Shown piece by piece: positions 13,244 through 24,809 of a stretch of 64,000 nt of DNA. Origin of the DNA: Panonychus citri (Eukaryota > Arthropoda > Arachnida > Trombidiformes > Tetranychidae); assembly GCF_014898815.1 (NCBI RefSeq), contig NW_026515546.1, positions 186,001 to 250,000 on the forward strand, in the 5' to 3' direction. A program made the position numbers and the translations under genes. Every line of letters begins with the position of its first letter. Within the stretch, counting starts at the first letter, position 1. The notes beneath the pieces were generated by a model. It had not been told where the DNA came from, did not search any database, and saw only the letters and a program-made list of their open reading frames with translations.

Positions 13244-13544
13244 AGTCATCAGCTGATTCCCAATACTTTTACTCTCAATGCATTAACTTCCTATTGTTTC
13301 AGATGATGTCTGAGTTTGTCTTTAGATCAATTGGTTGGAAAAATTTTCGATACTTGTAGATGTTAATTGTCGATGTTTAATCAGCTGTACTTTTGAAGCC
13401 CTTACAAAATGGTATAAAAGGATGAAATTTCAACTAAAATCTATCAGTCTCAACCAATTGATCTAAAGACAAACTCAGACATCATCTGAAACAATAGGAA
13501 GTTAATGCATTGAGAGTAAAAGTATTGGGAATCAGCTGATGACT
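13244..13544 (+). repeat. Palindromic module 2: promoter copy with inverted arms
   Basis: Same structure as the module at 12404-12705 but 1 bp shorter, in an A-run just after the TATA element. It keeps the TATA box and initiator, so in principle it could start transcription towards the next array unit. Confidence 0.93.
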
Positions 13545-15040
13545 ATTATTAATAATATCATCATATCCTCATGATCACTGTTCACTGTTGTTGGACAATA
13601 CAAACAATGTAATAGTTGATCATGTTCAGAACAAGTTGAAATGGTCGCTCAGGTTTAAGCCTAAGGTTGAATATGAGGTGCATCATTTTAATTATGATTA
13701 TTCTGTAAATTTGTATTAAGAAGTTGAGAGGATGATTTTTGAATTTCAGGGTATAAACATCAACAGTGATCAGTAAAACAAATTGACAAAATAGTTATCG
13801 AAATCATATTATTAATAATATCATCATATCCTCATGATCACTGTTCACTGTTGTTGGACAATACAAACAATGTAATAGTTGATCATGTTCAGAACAAGTT
13901 GAAATGGTCGCTCAGGTTTAAGCCTAAGGTTGAATATGAGGTGCATCATTTTAATTATGATTATTCTGTAAATTTGTATTAAGAAGTTGAGAGGATGATT
14001 TTTGAATTTCAGGGTATAAACATCAACAGTGATCAGTAAAACAAATTGACAAAATAGTTATCGAAATCATATTATTAATAATATCATCATATCCTCATGA
14101 TCACTGTTCACTGTTGTTGGACAATACAAACAATGTAATAGTTGATCATGTTCAGAACAAGTTGAAATGGTCGCTCAGGTTTAAGCCTAAGGTTGAATAT
14201 GAGGTGCATCATTTTAATTATGATTATTCTGTAAATTTGTATTAAGAAGTTGAGAGGATGATTTTTGAATTTCAGGGTATAAACATCAACAGTGATCAGT
14301 AAAACAAATTGACAAAATAGTTATCGAAATCATATTATTAATAATATCATCATATCCTCATGATCACTGTTCACTGTTGTTGGACAATACAAACAATGTA
14401 ATAGTTGATCATGTTCAGAACAAGTTGAAATGGTCGCTCAGGTTTAAGCCTAAGGTTGAATATGAGGTGCATCATTTTAATTATGATTATTCTGTAAATT
14501 TGTATTAAGAAGTTGAGAGGATGATTTTTGAATTTCAGGGTATAAACATCAACAGTGATCAGTAAAACAAATTGACAAAATAGTTATCGAAATCATATTA
14601 TTAATAATATCATCATATCCTCATGATCACTGTTCACTGTTGTTGGACAATACAAACAATGTAATAGTTGATCATGTTCAGAACAAGTTGAAATGGTCGC
14701 TCAGGTTTAAGCCTAAGGTTGAATATGAGGTGCATCATTTTAATTATGATTATTCTGTAAATTTGTATTAAGAAGTTGAGAGGATGATTTTTGAATTTCA
14801 GGGTATAAACATCAACAGTGATCAGTAAAACAAATTGACAAAATAGTTATCGAAATCATATTATTAATAATAGTCATCAGCTGATTCCCAATACTTTTAC
14901 TCTCAATGCATTAACTTCCTATTGTTTCAGATGATGTCTGAGTTTGTCTTTAGATCAATTGGTTGGAAAAATTTTCGATACTTGTAGATGTTAATTGTCG
15001 ATGTTTAATCAGCTGTACTTTTGAAGCCCTTACAAAATGG

Positions 15041-15077
15041 TATAAAAGGATGAAATTTCAACTAAAAATCTATCAGT
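15041..15077 (+). promoter_or_regulatory. Core promoter (TATA box plus TCAGT initiator) of the 51-aa secreted-peptide gene
   Basis: TATAAAAGGAT at 15041 is followed by TCAGT at 15073-15077. The first T of TATA lies about 34 bp before the A of the initiator. The same pair with almost the same spacing precedes the MNFN genes at 44-62 kb. TCAGT is the arthropod initiator consensus (established knowledge). Confidence 0.75.
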
Positions 15078-15174
15078 CTCAACCAATTGGATCTCCATCA
15101 TCAACAGCCAACAAGTTTCAACTCTTAACTCAAAACTAAATTTCGACGATCATCCTCCTTACGTTATATTCACT

Positions 15175-15330
15175 ATGAATTTCAATCTAATCCAAGTTCT
15201 GATAATCACACTAGTTACACTTCTCTATACAGCCATGGGACTTGTGGTCGAAAAGCGAGAGACGGTTAAAGCTGCTGTCGGTACTGGTCCCCGAACTATG
15301 GCAGATCTCCAAGTTGACGTTGTCGAGTGA
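15175..15330 (+). CDS. Small secreted peptide, MNFN-type (51 aa), next to the tandem array
   Basis: The single-exon frame starts MNFNLIQVL and has a hydrophobic core to about residue 22, as expected for a signal peptide. The mature part is about 29 residues, begins near VVEKRETVKAA and has no cysteine. A dibasic KR at about residues 26-27 could be a processing site (inference). The start is chosen because it matches the MNFN start of the cluster genes 27-46 kb away, lies about 100 bp after a TATA/TCAGT promoter, and has a following AATAAA near 15382. The mature sequence does not resemble the two-cysteine cluster members, so it is a distant relative or shares only signal peptide and promoter. 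Function unknown. Confidence 0.75.
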   Translation: MNFNLIQVLIITLVTLLYTAMGLVVEKRETVKAAVGTGPRTMADLQVDVVE

Positions 15331-17147
15331 TCGAACGAAGTGATCAACAGCTATGGCCAATACAGGAGTGACATCTAATTAATAAATTGAACTAATTAAC
15401 ATTCTGTCCTTCTCTATCCCTATCGGAGCCAAATAAACAATCCTCCAACACATCTATTTATCTATGTCAATTTCGAATTGATTTAAAACTAATATGATAA
15501 CATTAAAATAATCCGTTCATTCAACATTTATTGCAAGTCTCACATTTTCGTCTTGATTTCACCCACGACCCGAGAGGCTTTCTCTAGTTCTGATAAGTTT
15601 TTGCTCAACAAATTTGCGACAAAAAGGTCACGTGTTTCGCTTTTCGTGTTAATCTAATAATTATCTATACCTTTTTGTGAGAAGAAGATGAAAGAGTTAC
15701 CTTATCATGGCCCTACTTTAAGGCTAAAATCATCGATACAATTTTCGCATAGATCGAGAAGAGACAATTCAAATACGTGTCTTCCAAAAGTCTACATATT
15801 CAGATATTTTCGTCACTTTTCTCGTTAACTATGAGTCCTAAAGATTTGAATAGTGTGAATTTAACCGATACTGCATTTTACAAACGAAGATCATAGGTCA
15901 TTTTAGGTCAATGATGAAAGAGCCCGTTTAAATGTCATTGTTTTGCTCATTTTTAGTTTCTCCATAAATATTAATTGTAATGAGAAAGTAAATTTTCAAA
16001 TGGCATCAAACCGCTGGAGGTAAGGCCAGAAATAAGAAAGTAAGAAATGAATTAATTGTTAATCGTGGGTGAATTAAGAAAATTGTCTTCCCAATTGCGT
16101 GGAGACTTTATTTCTTTATAATCACAATTTACAATTTAATATATCACTCGTTCAGTTTAAATGTGGATTGATTATCATCACCAATGGTTATGATTATGAT
16201 TATGATTTAAATTGCGTTGGCGATTCATTAGCGTGGGTATTTGGACATAAACAAACAAGTCAATTTCAATTGTAACCACATGATTTAAATTATTGTAATC
16301 AAGTTAATCATTTTGTCACCATCATCCACCCCAGTTAATCTAATCAGCTTTTTTTAAGTTACTTTTCTCAATTCACTAGAATAAGAATTAAGTTAATCAC
16401 TTTTATGAACAAAATGTAACAAAAAAAAAATAAAGTTCATCTGATTATCATTGATGTTAGAAAACAAAAAGTTGACCAAATCATCAGGATTTAATTGTAA
16501 TTATGATTAAAACTTTACCTCTAATTGTTATTGAAGAGGCGTAACATGGGAGTGAAGATGATTATGATTATTATTATCAAAATGATTAGTTAACAATTCG
16601 AAATGTTTTAATCAATGATCCACCTTAACTCCCAATGTCAATTAAAATTTAGTCCTTAAATTGGATCAAAGTGTATTATTATTAATCTTTTGGATTGTGT
16701 TGAAATCAATTGATCTTTCTTATTAATAGCAGTAAGTTAACAATTAAATCAGAAGCTGATTTAAACGTTCCCATCTATGTTCTGGTTAATTCACCATAGA
16801 GGTTACTTTTATTATGATACTTATAAGCAACACAAGAAGATAATAGAGATCAATTATTTAGACCAATTAAGTTAATTGCATCGCTATTGGGCTTGATGAT
16901 AAACACCAATCAGAAACTCAACATCATCCTAATCATTTTTAATGATGGTGTTTATTATATTGTTATCATCTTTTAAGAAAAGCAGCAAAAAATTAAAGGG
17001 CTCGACATAATATCTATCAATATATTAATGATAACCTTAAAGGTTTCACCCAATAGTTTATTATTATTAGCGTTTAACAGCTTATTTCATAATAATAATC
17101 ATCTTTATCCTTAAATATCATCAATGATATTTATCATCATCTTTGAT
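15331..17147. other. Non-coding AT-rich stretch 3' of the secreted-peptide gene
   Basis: Contains the likely 3' untranslated region and polyadenylation signal of the preceding gene, then AT-rich sequence with no recognisable exon or element. A slightly more GC-balanced part at about 15540-15720 has no open frame of note. Confidence 0.5.
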
Positions 17148-18018
17148 TTACTGATCACTGTTGATGTTTATACCCTGAAATTCAAAATACAAGGAAAGTT
17201 AACAAGGGAGATGATGAAAATTCAGCTACTATTTTGTGTTTTCTCCTAAATTTGTCCAAATTTAAACAGAATCATCATCCTCTCAACTTATTAATACAAA
17301 TTTACAAAATAATCATAATTAAAATGATGCACCTCAGATTCAACCTTAGGCTTAAACCTGAGCGACCATTTCAACTTGTTCTGAACATGATCAACTAAAG
17401 GGTGTTTCAGAAGTAAAGAGACAATTTAATTAAATAGATTTTCTCTGAAACTAAAACTCATAGAAAAATTTTAGCTGGACTATTATGAAGCTTGAAATCA
17501 GAGCTTTCTTTTGGTGTAAAGTTTTTGTCACCTTATATTGTATCACGTCCAAAAAACGTGTCGTAAACGAGCTACCTCATGAACGTTTTTGCCAAATCGA
17601 TGATTTAGCCCATAGAAAAATTTTTCATTTGAATTCACAGATAAACTATTTAAGATGAATAATTAGCCTCAGGCTTAATTGATTGACCTTTTTTTGATGA
17701 CATATTAAAGAGAATATAAATATCAATATTTTGTACAAAAAAAATTTCAGGATTTCATCATAATTCTGACTAAAATAGCAAAAATAGCCCCGAAAATCTT
17801 TGGCAAAAAATTTTCGCCCGACATCAAGACAAAATGACGAAAAATCTTATGCAATTAACCAATTTGAGTTATTGAAAGCTCAATGTATAATTTAAACTCG
17901 TGCCTGTTGAATATGAAATTTACAATTCTCTAGCTGTTACAGATTCTGAGAAATAACGATTTGAATTTTGTCTCTCTACTTCTGAAACACCCTTTATTAC
18001 ATTGTTTGTATTGTCCAA
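17148..18018 (-). repeat. Inverted, decayed copy of the 263-bp array unit, interrupted by a MITE
   Basis: Reading the minus strand, this segment reproduces the array unit across a unit boundary: the words GGTATAAACATCAACAGTGA, GAGAGGATGAT, GAGGTGCATCATTTTAATTA and AATGGTCGCTCAGGTTTAAG are recognisable. It differs from the array by scattered substitutions, by an extra block of about 80 bp near 17190-17275, and by a 597-bp insertion at a TA. The peptide gene at 15175 is therefore flanked by inverted copies of the unit. Confidence 0.85.
17398..17994. mobile_element. TA-target MITE (Tc1/mariner-like), 597 bp
   Basis: The ends are AAGGGTGTTTCAGAAGTAAA and its inverted counterpart with one mismatch over about 27 bp. 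The element is flanked by TA on both sides (17396-17397 and 17995-17996). The empty site is known from the array units, which read CAACTATTACATTG at the same place, so the insertion and TA duplication are directly demonstrated. No transposase frame is present. Confidence 0.88.
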
Positions 18019-18184
18019 AAATGGCAATTGTTGGTTTGATTTTGACCGGGAAAAATTAGAATCCTTTTGTTTTAATTGCTTGCAATTAAATTATCCTCGA
18101 GACAAAATAAAATGATTTACATTGTGATTATGTATTTGTTTGTTGTCTAAATTGTGTCAATCAGTTGATTATTTAAGTCGTATC

Positions 18185-18782
18185 ATGTCAACTCCGGTTC
18201 CTCCTCGTTCATCTGATTATGTTCAATCAATTACTGATTTTTTCACTCGAAAGAGTTGGGTACAAAATTGGTTCCATTGATTTCGGCGATTACATTGATT
18301 TATATTATATTCATGATTGCGGTTCTTATTGGATTAGCCAATGAACCAGCTGATTCATTTGTGATGCTTGTTGGTTACACTAATTTAATCCAGTTAATTG
18401 CACTTCCAATATTACGTTTATCCAAATTAGCTAATCCAACACTTCTTATCCTTTATTTGATTTTCAATGGAGTCTCAATAGCAGGTCTTGTTATTATATT
18501 TTCCTTGGTGTTGTTACCTTGTAAGTTTTTCTAATTGTTTCTTTCTTAATTGTTACAACCATTGATTGATTGTCATTTTCTTCTCACTTAGTTGGTAAAA
18601 TACACTTTTCTAGTTGCTCAATGGAACAATTAATCATTGATATGTATGCATTGTCGTTAATTGCTATGGAGATCGTCGCTTTCTTTCAATATCGACATCT
18701 AATGAAAAATCAATTCGAAACTGCCAGAGTACAATTAAATGTCCCCTTACCAGCCAATAATAAGATTAAAGTTGATTTATAA
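18185..18782 (+). CDS. Small four-helix membrane protein, 5' end uncertain or frameshifted
   Basis: Two exons are clear: 18256-18520, and 18592-18782, joined by a 71-bp intron (GTAAGT...CACTTAG). They encode about 150 residues with four hydrophobic segments: around LVPLISAITLIYIIFMIAVL, then FVMLVGYTNLIQLIAL, then LLILYLIFNGVSIAGLVIIF, and in exon 2 IIDMYALSLIAMEIVAFF. The tail is polar and ends KIKVDL. An ATG at 18185 opens a plausible N-terminus (MSTPVPPRSSDYVQSITDFF) but in another frame. Either one or two bases differ from the ancestral sequence or an unrecognised first exon and intron exist. The layout resembles arthropod tetraspan membrane proteins, but no family is recognised. Function unknown. 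Confidence 0.6.
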
Positions 18783-21700
18783 TCATCACAATGAGTTAAT
18801 TGTAGTTTATAACCTTCCAGTGCTGCACATTGATTATTAATTATCCTTGATTGTTACTTGGTTTTGTCTCCTTAAAAGTTAATTATCTGTGAAAATGAAA
18901 TAAAATTAATCATCTTGACTTTCCAATAAATAATATTAATCAATTAAAATCGTTTTTTATATATTAATAAATATGATTGTATTTGATTAAGATGAATGAA
19001 AAAATTATGATGTTACAATCAAGTTGACAAAAAATTAAATTGTAACCAGTATAATGATAATTTGATCATTGAAAGTTAATCAACTGTATTTATCATTACT
19101 GTCTCAATGTATGTGTCATCTTAATCATTATCATATCAACAACAACATAATGATAATTATCATCAAATTTAATCATCAATGAAAAGGTCAATTAATAAGC
19201 TTTTGGGAGGTCTAATAATCAAGAGACAATTTAAACCAAATTAAATACAATAATCAAGAGACTATCATATTGTATATATGGTTAAATGAAGAAATTAATT
19301 TAATCATGTTTCTCTCTGCTTATAATTAATTAATTGTAGAGAGAGAGAAAAAAAAAGTAAAATGAAATCAAGTTGATAAGTTAAATTATTTTTCTCTTTC
19401 CTTTAAAATTGTTACGTGATTAAAAGTAATTAGTTTGATTTCAATAATATGATGAACCTCAGAATCGACTAATATCAAACCATTGATGACATCTCAGGAT
19501 ACACACAATGATACATTTACTGAAGATGATGAAGATGAGGATGAGGATGAAGAAAAGAAATGAAATGGTTAAGACACACGAATGAGATGAAGATGATACA
19601 AAATAAGACTTAAAATTGACCTTGAAAAATCAGCAGAAATTAAAGATCAATGATTTATTGATGATGATTTGGAAGACGAAGTTAAAGTTACCTGGCAAGA
19701 AGATGAGAGAGATTGACTCTCTCTCTCTCTCTCTCTCTCTCTTCCTTTCTCTCTATTGATAATAAAGAGAGTTAGTTTTATCTTCTCTCTGTTATCATCA
19801 TAATCATTTTTATCTTCATCTCTTCACCAAAATGTAAAACCAATCATCAGTTTCAACTCATAAACAGATTCATCAGCGATCGTCAATTCAACTAAATTGT
19901 ATTTTCTTTTTGCTTAATCAATCGCCATTCCCCTTTTCATCATCTTCTCATCTTCCATCTTCTCTCCATTGCAAAGAGGACCCACCTTGACTTGATCTAT
20001 CTCCCGCTCTTTCTTTCTCTCTCTCTCTTCTCTCTCTTCTTTCTCATCATCTTCTCATCTCCAATGACTTTAGGTGAACTGATGGGTGCGTTCATTTAGA
20101 TGCAAGATGATCATAATCTTGAAATTGACGCCATGTTTATATCTGTCTCATGAGAGTTGAAAACTTTTACCATGATTATGATGATGATGAAGATGAAGAT
20201 GAAAATGATGATAATTTTTGTGGTTGATAATAAGGTCTTTTTCCTACCTGCAAATGATAAGATAAAAACTAATGGCTTGTTAAAAATAATATCAACTTCA
20301 ATCAACAAGTAGAAAGAAAAAAAAATTAAACATTCATTCATCTTTTTTTTTCTTTACCTTAATTGTAGTTTCGATTTGATCTTCAGTTGATTGTAAACTT
20401 GATTGTTGACAGTTTTTACAGGTAAGAAAAAAATAACCAATTGAAATAATCAGTGAATGACTTTTAATGCGTAGAGATGATGATTAGTCAGTAGTAATTT
20501 TAATCAAAAACTAAGAATCGTGACTAAGACTTTATCCTGATTCAGTTCCGTTTCAAATGAATCAAATTCAAGTTAGATTAGATTGTTAGTTAGAAATTAA
20601 ATCACTCTAATTGTTAATTATGTTTAACTAGAGTATTTTTATTATCAAAATCATCATAATCCTGCGAAGATTGAATCACAATTAGAAGTAAATCAAAAAA
20701 GCGAGAGAAAAAGTTAATCATAATAATGGAAAAGAGGAGAAACCACCAAATGTCCATTGATTTATGTCATCATCTTAATTGAAAATGAGATGATGATTAA
20801 GATGAAGATAAATATAAAGAGAGTGAGTGAGAGAGAGAGAGAGTCTTCCATCTTCTCACCCAACCTTTTCATCCTCATCATCATCTATTATCCATAAGTG
20901 TATGTTTGTTATGTAAACATTGGAATGAGTATCGACAGGTAAAAGGTAACCATTTGATTCTTGGTGTCTCGAGATTTTTAATTGCAATTAACCTTGCACC
21001 TTAAGAGATTAAGATTAATGCAATTAATTCATGGATTAAATTTTCTCTCTCGATTGTTCAACAATTATCTTCACTTCTCTTCTACCTACTAAATTATCTT
21101 CTTCTTGCAAATTCTCTCACCTTTTCATCTTCCTCCCATTTTCTGTCACCAATGTGATATAATCAAAATGTATTCATTCAATTTTCTCTCTGTTGGATTA
21201 TAATTGAAGAAAAACAAATCAAAAAGACTTAGATCATGTTCTTATCACCTTGACGTGATTTAAATTGTGATTTTTTTGGTTAATCATTAACAATTTAAGT
21301 TAACTTTTACTTGACATTTTGTTTCCCATTTCCAATTTCTTGTCATGCTATTTAATCAACTGTCAACTGAGCAACTATAGACTAACAATTACTATACAGA
21401 CTGTAGACTTTAATTAGTTGAATAAATCAAGTTAACATGTTGCCCTGAATTGTTGATTATTTGAAAGAAAAATTATCAAACCTGATCAAACAATTAATCA
21501 AAGGTGATTAATTGTGTGACCCATATTTAACAGGTAAATGAAGTAAAGAAATCAAAATTAACCCTAATTGATTGTCAATATTTTCAACTGCTTATATTGG
21601 TTAACAATTAATGTTGATTTGATTATATAGGAGTTAAAATTTAAAACTATTCAGACTTTGTAGTTGATCATTGGTGATAAATTAGAGGACAATTTAAGAT

Positions 21701-23986
21701 TGGATTAGTGTTATTTCAAATATTAATAAATAGTTGATACATAATCCTTGAAATTAAATAATCGTTAAGTTAAATTGTTGTAACAATTTAGCAAAACTAA
21801 AAGTTTCAACTTACTGTTGTTTGAATCTATTATGGTTTAACCTTTTAAACTGATTTCTTGATTGGTTGATTTGATAACATGAGACAATTAAAAGTTAAGA
21901 AGGATAAATCAATGTTGTTGTTAATCTGTTATTGGAGATAGTAAGAAATACAGATTAGATTAGACAAGTTAATTGATCAGTTGTTTTGTTGATTGTATTA
22001 AAAGGTTACCTTGAGAGGATTAAAGTAACAATTATAATCATCTGATCTCACCTGAGATTTAATCCAAATGTATTATCATCTCCCAAGTAATTTAATGTTA
22101 ACAGGGTTGGTGAGTGGTAACATTGATTCAGAAATCGACACATGATTAACCAATGATGATGAAAATTTATAAGATGATGGTTTAAGATGATAAAGATTCC
22201 CAAGTGAGCGAGTGAGAGAGATGCTGATGATGAAAAATGGACATATAAATGGACCTAAACGAGAGATATTGATGATCAAGATTCAATTGGGTCCTGCTGG
22301 GTCAGGGTTATAGATTAACGTAAACCAGGTAAGATTCAAGTAAATTTTTTTCTTCTCAATCCCAATGATCAAGGAAAACGTTTAATCCTCTTGTCAGGAA
22401 CAATCATTTAAAAAGATAAAGACCAAAATCTTTCTTGATTGATGCTTGAAGTTTAATAGCAACAAGAAGAAAATAATTAGATTAAGATGATCAACAGAGA
22501 GATAGAGAGAAAAAAGGATCAACGGAAGAAGGGGAAGAAGAAGATGTAAGATGATATAAGATGATGATGATGATAAAAGTGATGGAAAAAAAATCGACGT
22601 GAGCCTAACCTTGTAAAGGTGCGATCATCATCGTATAGGGTAACCTGTTGAACATTTTACTATCCCAATCATGTCGGTCTTTTATCCAATGGATCAGGTT
22701 AACTCATCATCTTTTCCAGTAATCAAGGTAACACTGAATTAAGATCTTCCTCCCATTTATGATTAAACATTGTTTCCATTGTTATTAAGATTGTTGTTGT
22801 TTTTTTTCCCAAGTGTAGATATTGTTGATAATGCAAAGGAAAAGGTTATCTCTTTAACACTCTCTTAAGAGGCTTCATATTGACCACCGCTGATCCGACT
22901 ACCTGATCTCAAGCTAAGTTTATCTTGATGATGAAAACGCCATGAAAAACAGTTGATTGTTCAACTGAGGGTGAGCCTCATTGTTGATCACTATCAGCAA
23001 TATATACAACATTTATCAAAATTTTTCATGTCTCCCGTTTAAATAAAAAACGTTAATGTGTTTCTTGTTATTGTGTTGATTGTTGATGAAAAGTAGATGA
23101 TGATGATGATGATGATCAAGATGATTATGATGCTAAACGATTATAACAACAAATTGTTGTTTCCCTTTGTTTTCCTTGGTATCTCTCCGTTAATCCTCCT
23201 CTTAGTGAGTCTATTTATTAATCAACAGTTTATGGTAATTAAATCAAACATCACATATACGGTAACCTTGTAAAAAGAGAGAGAGAAAAAAAAATCATAA
23301 TTAAAATAATGAATAAAAAATTAGTATTCAAGTAAATATTAATTAGTTGACAGGTAAATTGTATTGTTATTGTTGCTACAAGTATATCAATAAATTGATC
23401 ATTAACTGATTATCATTAATACACATCGAGTTGATTAGCCACACCAATTTATATCATAAATAGTGTCTAGATAATCATTTAATTTCCCCTCCTTCATTGA
23501 CTATCCTCTTCAGCAACATCATCAACGAAAAATTAAATTTTATAGCTAATTAATTAGTCTCCATATTTATTAATCAGCGATGAAAATATTTACTAAGAAA
23601 AGGTGTATAATTAAATATGCAACAGGTAAAAATCATAACTGATATTCAATTTATATCTAAGAAAATGAAGATGAAGATGAAAATGATGATGATGATCCCA
23701 AGCGATTATTTTTTTTTAGTTAAGTGTGATTACTTATTCACCTTAACAGGTTCACGGTGTTATGTGAATATAATCAACAATTAACATCACACTATGAGTA
23801 TTAACCATGTTATTTACATGTAAGATATTACTCATAATCTTTTATTATCATGTTGAATATGAATAATATAATAATAATAATATAACATCGGTGATGGAAA
23901 TTTTTTTTCTCTCTCTCTCTCAACATTGGGTAACACAACAGGCGTTAAAGAAATAATTTGCACCAATAAATTGTTATACTATATTA
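18783..23986. other. Gene-poor stretch with CT/GA and GAT repeats
   Basis: No supported exon. Contains a CT run at about 19715-19741, several GAT/ATC runs (about 22563-22574, 23098-23114) and six CAGGTAA copies (20419, 20937, 21531, 22326, 23351, 23623). Short open frames at 20111-20341 and 22076-22279 (minus) are composition-driven. Confidence 0.5.
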
Positions 23987-24809
23987 TTAGGATGATCAGA
24001 AAGTTCTGCACGAAAAGTGAGTCTTAAATTCAACATGTAATTAAACTCGAACAATTATTGGCCGAGAATTAATTTTTTTTAAATATTGAAATTCAGAGTT
24101 AGTTGATTGGAAATTGTGAAGTTGATTAAAATTTTGAACATTTTTTTCAGGCCAAAAATCGCGACAAAAATAACCGAAAAAAAAGTTTTTTTAATCGCTT
24201 CTATTGGTGAGGTCTAAAGTGGCCTTAGAATTTTTTTTTCGGAAATTTATCATCTTCATGATAAAAGTAAATACTTTAACCATAATTTTTAAAATTTTCA
24301 AAAATTAACTAATCATAATTATTGAGAAAATTAAATTTGAAATTTCATCTTTTTTTCTTAAAAAATCAGAAATTCATCATGAAATCAAAAACTTTCCATT
24401 CTCTCAACGATAAAAAATCTTTTTGATCATGAATTTCTGATTTTTTAAGAAAAAAAGATGAAATTTCAAATTTAATTTTCTCAATAATTATGATTAGTTA
24501 ATTTTTGAAAATTTTAAAAATTATGGTTAAAGTATTTACTTTTATCATGAAGATGATAAATTTCCGAAGAAAAAATTCTAAGGCCACTGAACTCACCAAT
24601 AAACGATTAAAAACTTTTTCGGTTATTTTTGTCGCGATTTTTGGCCTGAAAAAAATGTTCAAAATTTTAATCAACTTCACAATTTCCAATCAACTAACTC
24701 TGAATTTCAATATTTAAAAAAAATTAATTCTCGGCCAATAATTGTTCGAGTTTAATTACATGTTGAATTTAAGACTCACTTTTCGTGCAGAACTTTCTGA
24801 TCATCCTAA
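23987..24809. mobile_element. Long-hairpin MITE (mariner-like), 823 bp
   Basis: The element is almost one palindrome. The two halves (23987 to about 24390, and about 24410 to 24809) are reverse complements with roughly 90% or better match, around a short unpaired centre. Its ends read TTAGGATGATCAGAAAGTTC and the inverse, and both sides are flanked by TA (23985-23986, 24810-24811). A TA target and TTAGG-type ends suggest a mariner-related fold-back element. Open frames on both strands inside it (24498-24717) mirror each other and show no transposase domain. Confidence 0.88.

Larger units (their letters stand above)
12085..14871 (+). repeat. Tandem array of a 263-bp unit with two interposed palindromic modules
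   Basis: The unit begins at the word CAGTGATCAGTAAAAC, which recurs at 12085, 12348, 12925, 13188, 13764, 14027, 14290, 14553 and 14816. Spacing is 263 bp for plain units and 577 or 576 bp where a palindromic module is interposed (units 2 and 4). I saw no base differences between plain copies. Each unit contains the 16-bp perfect palindrome ATATTATTAATAATAT. The ninth, partial unit runs directly into the promoter of the secreted-peptide gene at 15175. The array therefore looks like amplified upstream sequence of that gene. No coding potential was found in the unit. Confidence 0.95.

Noticed and set aside
12085..14871. CRISPR-like array
   Set aside because: Repeats are 263 bp, contiguous and identical, without short repeats and unique spacers. 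The sequence is eukaryotic.
24498..24717. Mirror-image ORFs on both strands
   Set aside because: They are two readings of the palindromic MITE arms, with no domain and a composition-driven Lys/Phe/Ile content.
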